Origin: Lepidodermella squamata
Taxonomy: Eukaryota > Gastrotricha
NCBI GenBank assembly: GCA_047495785.1
Contig: JBLDXI010000025.1
Span: forward strand, 2,294,001 to 2,358,000
Length of the DNA: 64,000 nucleotides
Direction: 5' to 3'
Shown here: positions 59,356 to 64,000 of the stretch, piece by piece
Position numbering within the stretch: the stretch's first letter is position 1
How the letters are laid out: the number at the start of each line of letters is the position of its first letter
The notes under the pieces: generated by a model
Databases searched by the model: none
What the model saw: the letters and a program-made list of their open reading frames with translations, nothing else
What the model was told of the DNA's origin: nothing
Made by a program: the position numbers and the translations under genes

Positions 59356-61005
59356 ATGATGACAGCAGCAAATTGCAACGTGATGTCGAGCATCATTCCC
59401 AGCTTTTTCGCCCTATTGACGCTTCACCAATTGGTGGGCGCGCAAAACTATCCGGCAGGTCATGACTGCTACAAAGCCCCGCCTATCGACGGGTGCCTCA
59501 ATGCCCCTTACTTCCTAGGCGCCAATATCGGCGTCAAGCGGTACTACTACGACGCGTTTCGGGAGAAATGTTCCATTGTTAACTATTGCAACACTGGATA
59601 TCGGCCAAATGTTGCCGTTAATCTCTTCGATACCGAGCGCGATTGTGTGAGGATATGTATGAAAATGGCAACTGGAACATCGACAACCCTCACACCTATC
59701 GCGAATCAAAGAGCGACTACACAAGCTCCAAGAGTTGTAGAACGCGTCGCGTTCTGGCCCAGTGAGTTTGCTAAATTTTCTAGCTATTACCGCTACTGCT
59801 ACTGCTACTAATTACGTTAACGTTCTTTCAATGAATGAAAACGAAACTTTCGACGACCGCAAACTCATTGCTTACGTTGATCCAGCTTCGCCCGTCTTGA
59901 AAATGTGTCTCATTGAAGTCTCATTGACGAATCCTTTTGTTCGACGTAAGCTGGAACGATTTCAAGAGCTCTCAAGTTATTTGGAGCTCTCAAGGGCCCT
60001 TTATTATATTAAAATGTTAGGATTCTTCATCTTGCCGTGGCTTTGTTCATCCTCTTATCTCCATTCCTCCATCTTTCTTTCATTCTTTCATCACATCTTA
60101 AGAACCGCTTTGCTTATTATTCTATTGCTCACAGATCTTGAAATCCCTATTGAGAATGCCGTGCCAAATAGGAATTTGAAAGACTCGACTGTCAAAGCAA
60201 GAATAAGAAGAAGAGGCTAAGCAGAAGTTATTCTACATAAGCAATTCCTATTATTGTCCCATTATTGTCATCATTAGGAGTCATATATTGGTTGAAAATG
60301 AAAACGTTCCGTTTCGTGAGCTTTTTCATTTTCGCGTCGCAATGAACATTCGTGTTTTCTCTCCAGAACTGGAGATGAAGAAGTTCACGAAAAAGATTGG
60401 GCATATGACTCCTAATGATGACAATAAGGAAATCAGAAATTGGGTGTGTAGAAACTTACGCCAGACCCTGTAAGGACGCTTTCCTCGTGATAGGCTTCTG
60501 TCTGAACACTCGCTAGTCACAAAATGAAAGATGAATGCTGAACATGCGTATCGCAAGCTTTTAGCTCTTTTAAAATGACATTCTGCGGGATATTTATTTA
60601 TTTCGCTTGAAATGTAACCGAATTTGTTCTCTTTTAGGGGCCAGTTCGAGAACCGCGTATCCCGAATGGTGGCCCCAGTCCCAAACACAGCCATCCACCA
60701 CCCCATCCACCCTTTCAAGGCTCTACCGCCGGGTGGCCCACGAATGTAACGGCGAAGTCATCGACGTACTCAACATTCGCGACCCAGAAGAATGCGCTTC
60801 TTTCTGCGAACGGTACCAGGAAGAAAGCTGTGACGCATTTACTCTAACCTTCAACAGCCAGTGCTTATTGAAAAGCGGCTGCGCACCCGGGCCCAGCACT
60901 TACGCTCAAGGCACCCTCGACGGCTACATCATCGTATCACCGAATAACAGTCCAGACACCTATCAAGTGACATATGGAGGCCCATCTTGGCAGCGGGTGA
61001 TGTGA
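59356..61005 (+). CDS. Secreted Kunitz-like / PAN-like protein, short form
   Basis: Exons 59356-59761 and 60638-61005 give 257 residues. Met10 (MSSIIPSFF) starts a cleaner signal peptide than Met1. One divergent Kunitz-like module (about 38-101; DCYKAPPIDGC, RYYYD, CSIVNYC, DCVRIC), a short Thr/Pro linker and one PAN-like module (CNGEVIDVLN, EECASFCE, CLLKSGC) ending SWQRVM. No canonical Kunitz domain. The 876-bp intron contains a 152-codon open frame that continues from the donor without a start of its own; I regard it as non-coding. Confidence 0.8.
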
Positions 61006-61807
61006 AATTGAAATTATTGTAACATTTCTCATCATTAATTCGTTGGCTTGAATATTCTCGTCTCTTGTAACAAAATGTTTTTATACACAGCAACGAGCAA
61101 TTAAAGTTGCTGCGGGCTGTTGGTCCGCAGCGCTAAAAACGCCGGTTTCAATGTTAAACTCTTTTCTGCTTTTTTCTATGCTGTTTTTTATTATGAATAG
61201 GAATTAATTGCAGAAATGCGCTTATTCTGAGCGTCACGCGGGGGTCGTCTAGTTCATTCGCTTCCGTGCGTTCTCGCTTTATCGGTTTATGCCGACACGG
61301 ATTTGTTTAGGCAGTGTAATAAGATTGCGAATAAACTGTTTGTTGTAAAAAAAAATAATAAACGTGAGAGGGAGAAAAACTGACAACAATTTGAAGGTAT
61401 GTATTCACTTGTCAACTGCCTGGCCGGTGGCAAATCGTCCACTCAAACTTTACGCTGCTATTAATCAAGGAAAACCGGCCAGCTGGCACCCGCTCGCCTA
61501 TATGATATACGTAGCACGCGCGAGATTGCGTTTAGTTTATGTAGACAAGTGACCATCATCATCGCTCATTGACACATCACACTTGTTGTTTTTTTTTTTG
61601 CAGCCTAGCATCTAGCAAAAAATGCCGCCCTCGTAAAATCTGTTGGCGTCAATTGGTTAACAAGGTGTTTAGCTCAAGAAGTGCCTATTGATACGCCGGT
61701 CACTAATAAATTATCTCACCTACAACAGAAAAAAAACAACACGTGCGAGAAAAAAGAGACTGACCTGCTATCGCAATTTAGTTTTTTTAGAGATTGCACT
61801 CACATAT
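61006..61807. other. Intergenic
   Basis: About 800 bp before the next Kunitz gene. An open frame extends upstream of that gene's likely ATG (from 61688), but the signal peptide argues for the ATG at 61808. Confidence 0.5.
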
Positions 61808-63229
61808 ATGACTCGCCCAGTCGCGCCCTCTTTGTTTTTCTGCGTCGTCACCACCTTTTGTTTCAGCCTAACAACTGCGCAGAATGACCTGGCTGAGCCA
61901 GTTACGCAATCTGGAGGCAATGATTGTTATATGACTGTAGAGGCTGGACCATGTCGAGGCTACTTCCCTATGTCCTACTGGGACCCTACGACAGCAAGTT
62001 GCAAGCTATTCATCTACGGCGGTTGCCAAGGCAACAGGAATCGCTTCCTTAATGAACAAGACTGCAAGGCGAGTTGCGCTGGTCGGGTTCTACAACCAAG
62101 AGTCACCTTTAGTAAGATTTGCAATTTTTTAGAATTTTTACTGATTTTTTCTATATTTTAGACCCAGCTTGTGGGAAATTGCCAACGACTAACTGCAATC
62201 TTTGGGATTTCTTCTCTACGATGAAATACTATTATGACACGTCAACCAGGAAGTGCCAAACAACTAGGTCATGCTCGAGACCTAATTACGGAATGGGCTT
62301 CAATCAAGACCAGCGCGAAGATAATTTGTTCGACTCGGAATTCGAGTGTCTGCAATACTGTTTAGAAACGAAGTTGTACCCAGCCTTTGCTTACTCCCCT
62401 TCTCAACAAAATCTTAAAACCTCTGCAAACGTTAATGTCCAACCTCAGAGACAGGTCTATGTACCCCCGCCTATGCTGGCCGTAGCTCCGCCGTCACCAA
62501 CACCGGTTTACACCATAGCCCCTATGCCTCCGCAGCAAAATTCGCTCAAAACCTACGTCCAACCTTCGAGTCTCATTTCACCACCTCAAACGCTACCTAT
62601 CGATCAGCAACCTCGACCTTCGCAACTATATCCATCGCTTTACGAGCCTCAGAGAACTAGAATACAGGTTGGAGATATGTGAAGTTTTTGAGGATTGATC
62701 TAATTTCTTTCTTTAGACTCAAATGCCGACCTTGTTGATCACCATTACGCAATCTCCAATGGGATTCGGTAGACCGTTTCCACCTGTTACTACAACAACT
62801 CCTGCTCCGTTCGCGAACCGTCAAACTACGAAGAGTCCATTCGTCGATCCTAACCTGAAGCCCATTGCAGAATGGGGTAAAACAGCAGGATCACTACTTC
62901 CACCGAGAATTTCCGACTACCTCTCAACCGAAAGACCTCGTTCAAACGTGCTAGGCGATGATACCTATGTTGAAGTTGACTACACTTGCTACGGCGATTT
63001 GCTGGAGCAATTCGTGCAGAATTCAGCCTCAGAATGCGCGAAACTCTGCGATGCGTACAACATGTACGGCTGTAACGCTTTCACGCTGAAGGATGGCGTC
63101 TGCTTCTTGCAAACCGGTTGCCCAGCTGATACTACGCGCATGAATTTCGACGAATTCGGCTACTACCTCGGCAACGATTTCGACTCACGGAAAGGAACGT
63201 CCTGGATTAGACGCCGCTTACAAAAATAA
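61808..63229 (+). CDS. Secreted Kunitz / Kunitz-like / PAN-like protein, Arg at P1
   Basis: Exons 61808-62111, 62162-62667 and 62717-63229 give 440 residues. Start chosen at the ATG giving signal peptide PSLFFCVVTTFCFSL. Canonical Kunitz domain (about 39-89): GPCRGYFPMSYWD with Arg at P1, GGCQGNRNRF. Kunitz-like module (about 104-167; TTNCNLWDFF, ECLQYC). Long Pro/Gln/Thr-rich linker with several introns' worth of low complexity, then one PAN-like module (CYGDLLEQFV, ECAKLCD, CFLQTGC) ending SWIRRRLQK. AATAAA at about 63348. Confidence 0.85.
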
Positions 63230-63653
63230 CGCACATTTTTTTCTCGCATCCATCTCTCAAATCTTGTTACCTATGTCTTTTCCTCTGATTTTATTATATT
63301 TTTTCTTTTTTTCTTGATTGAGTGCTTCGCCCGGTTAAATGAGTGTGAATAAAACCGCAAAGTGCACGCATCTTTTGTCCAGTGTTTTTCGCACCGCCGC
63401 ATTGGGTTGTTTTCTTATCGCGATAAGATGACCGTGATGATGCGAGCGAGAATCTCATCACGATCTAAACGCACCGCCGGCGCGCTCTTCAAAGTGAAAT
63501 TGTTCACGAAAAAAACACAACAATCTTAATTAATAGATGAGCTCTCGAGCCAAATAGCCCGAGGCGATGGCGGAGATGATGATGATGGGGGTCGCCCTCC
63601 TGCACTTGAACCCATTGTTATTTACTCGTCTTCACGTAAAACCCACCTTTATC
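63230..63653. other. Intergenic
   Basis: Polyadenylation signal of the preceding gene, then about 300 bp of presumed promoter for the PAN-only gene. Nothing else recognised. Confidence 0.5.
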
Positions 63654-64000
63654 ATGAACTCTATCGCCGTTGCTATATTGATTATCACCCTGGTAAGATT
63701 ATAACGGCTGATAATGTCATATATTGATTCATTACCCGGAAATTGTGTAGGAACACGTGCATGCAGCACCTTGGTATGACCTGCGAAAGTCATACAGAAA
63801 GCTGCAATACCACTGTGGCACGGAGTTACAATCAGATTATCCGATCTCCAGTGTTGAAGAATGTGCCCTTCTTTGCGATAGATTCGAGCTCTGCACTGCC
63901 TTTTCATATTTCGCGGATCTTGGAGGCCGTTGCTCTTTAAGGACTAAGTGCTCTACAATTTCCGGAGGAGCCGCTGGTACCCAGGGCCAACAATCGTGGC
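63654..64000 (+). CDS. Secreted PAN-like protein, cut by the window end
   Basis: Exon 1 (63654-63692) encodes a hydrophobic signal start (MNSIAVAILIITL). The phase-0 acceptor at 63751 begins a PAN-like module directly (LQYHCGTELQSDY, EECALLCDRF, CSLRTKC, QQSW). The module matches the C-terminal modules of its neighbours, but no Kunitz-like part precedes it. The reading frame is still open at the last base, so the gene continues beyond the window. Confidence 0.72.

Noticed and set aside
59762-60220. 152-codon open frame with hydrophobic stretches
   Set aside because: Lies in the intron of the short Kunitz-like/PAN gene, starts at a GTG in the splice donor, and has no family resemblance or splice support.

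Overview
This is nuclear DNA of a compact-intron animal, most likely an ecdysozoan. Genes are split into short exons separated mostly by 50-60 bp GT-AG introns, with AATAAA signals close after many stops. The content is animal-type throughout: nuclear receptors, an ADAM protease, Kunitz and PAN/apple-like modules, a CCP domain and an extracellular Cu/Zn superoxide dismutase (SOD). The expanded, divergent nuclear receptors and the Kunitz plus Kunitz-like plus PAN proteins suggest a nematode or tardigrade; I cannot decide between them. I saw no RNA genes, CRISPR arrays or bacterial features. All exon models were built by hand from splice sites, frame continuity and comparison among the paralogs.

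Layout. 1.3-2.8 kb: one nuclear receptor on +. 3.1-3.9 kb: a secreted, probably GPI-anchored SOD. 4.1-4.6 kb (-): a small CCP (sushi) protein. 5.0-8.9 kb: three tandem paralogs encoding cysteine-rich, single-pass membrane proteins with two CxCCGxxCN modules each. 9.2-10.5 kb: a Kunitz/PAN gene, convergent with a FYVE-like gene (-). 12.1-16.0 kb: gene-poor. 16.0-19.8 kb: a large Kunitz/polyQ/PAN gene. 20.0-38.8 kb (-): a tandem array of nine nuclear-receptor loci, one orphan ligand-domain exon set and one exon relic. 38.9-41.9 kb (-): an ADAM metalloprotease with a threonine-rich repeat stalk. 43.1-64.0 kb (+): six further Kunitz-like/PAN genes, a trypsin-like protease among them, and the start of a PAN-only gene cut by the window end.

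The nuclear-receptor array is the most informative region. Its members share splice phases 1-0-1-0-1 and a 100-bp fifth exon, with intron losses in some. Three loci carry different, apparently young single lesions. One has a 2-nt insertion in its DNA-binding exon. One has a 7-bp deletion there. One is split by a 982-bp palindromic transposon flanked by a perfect 9-bp target duplication. An intact set of exons 4-6 sits just after another receptor and could serve as an alternative C-terminus.

The Kunitz/PAN array looks like a diversifying family of secreted protease inhibitors or matrix proteins. Its six canonical Kunitz domains differ at the P1 position. The trypsin-like gene within it has Arg at chymotrypsin position 193, the change that makes human mesotrypsin resist Kunitz-type inhibitors.
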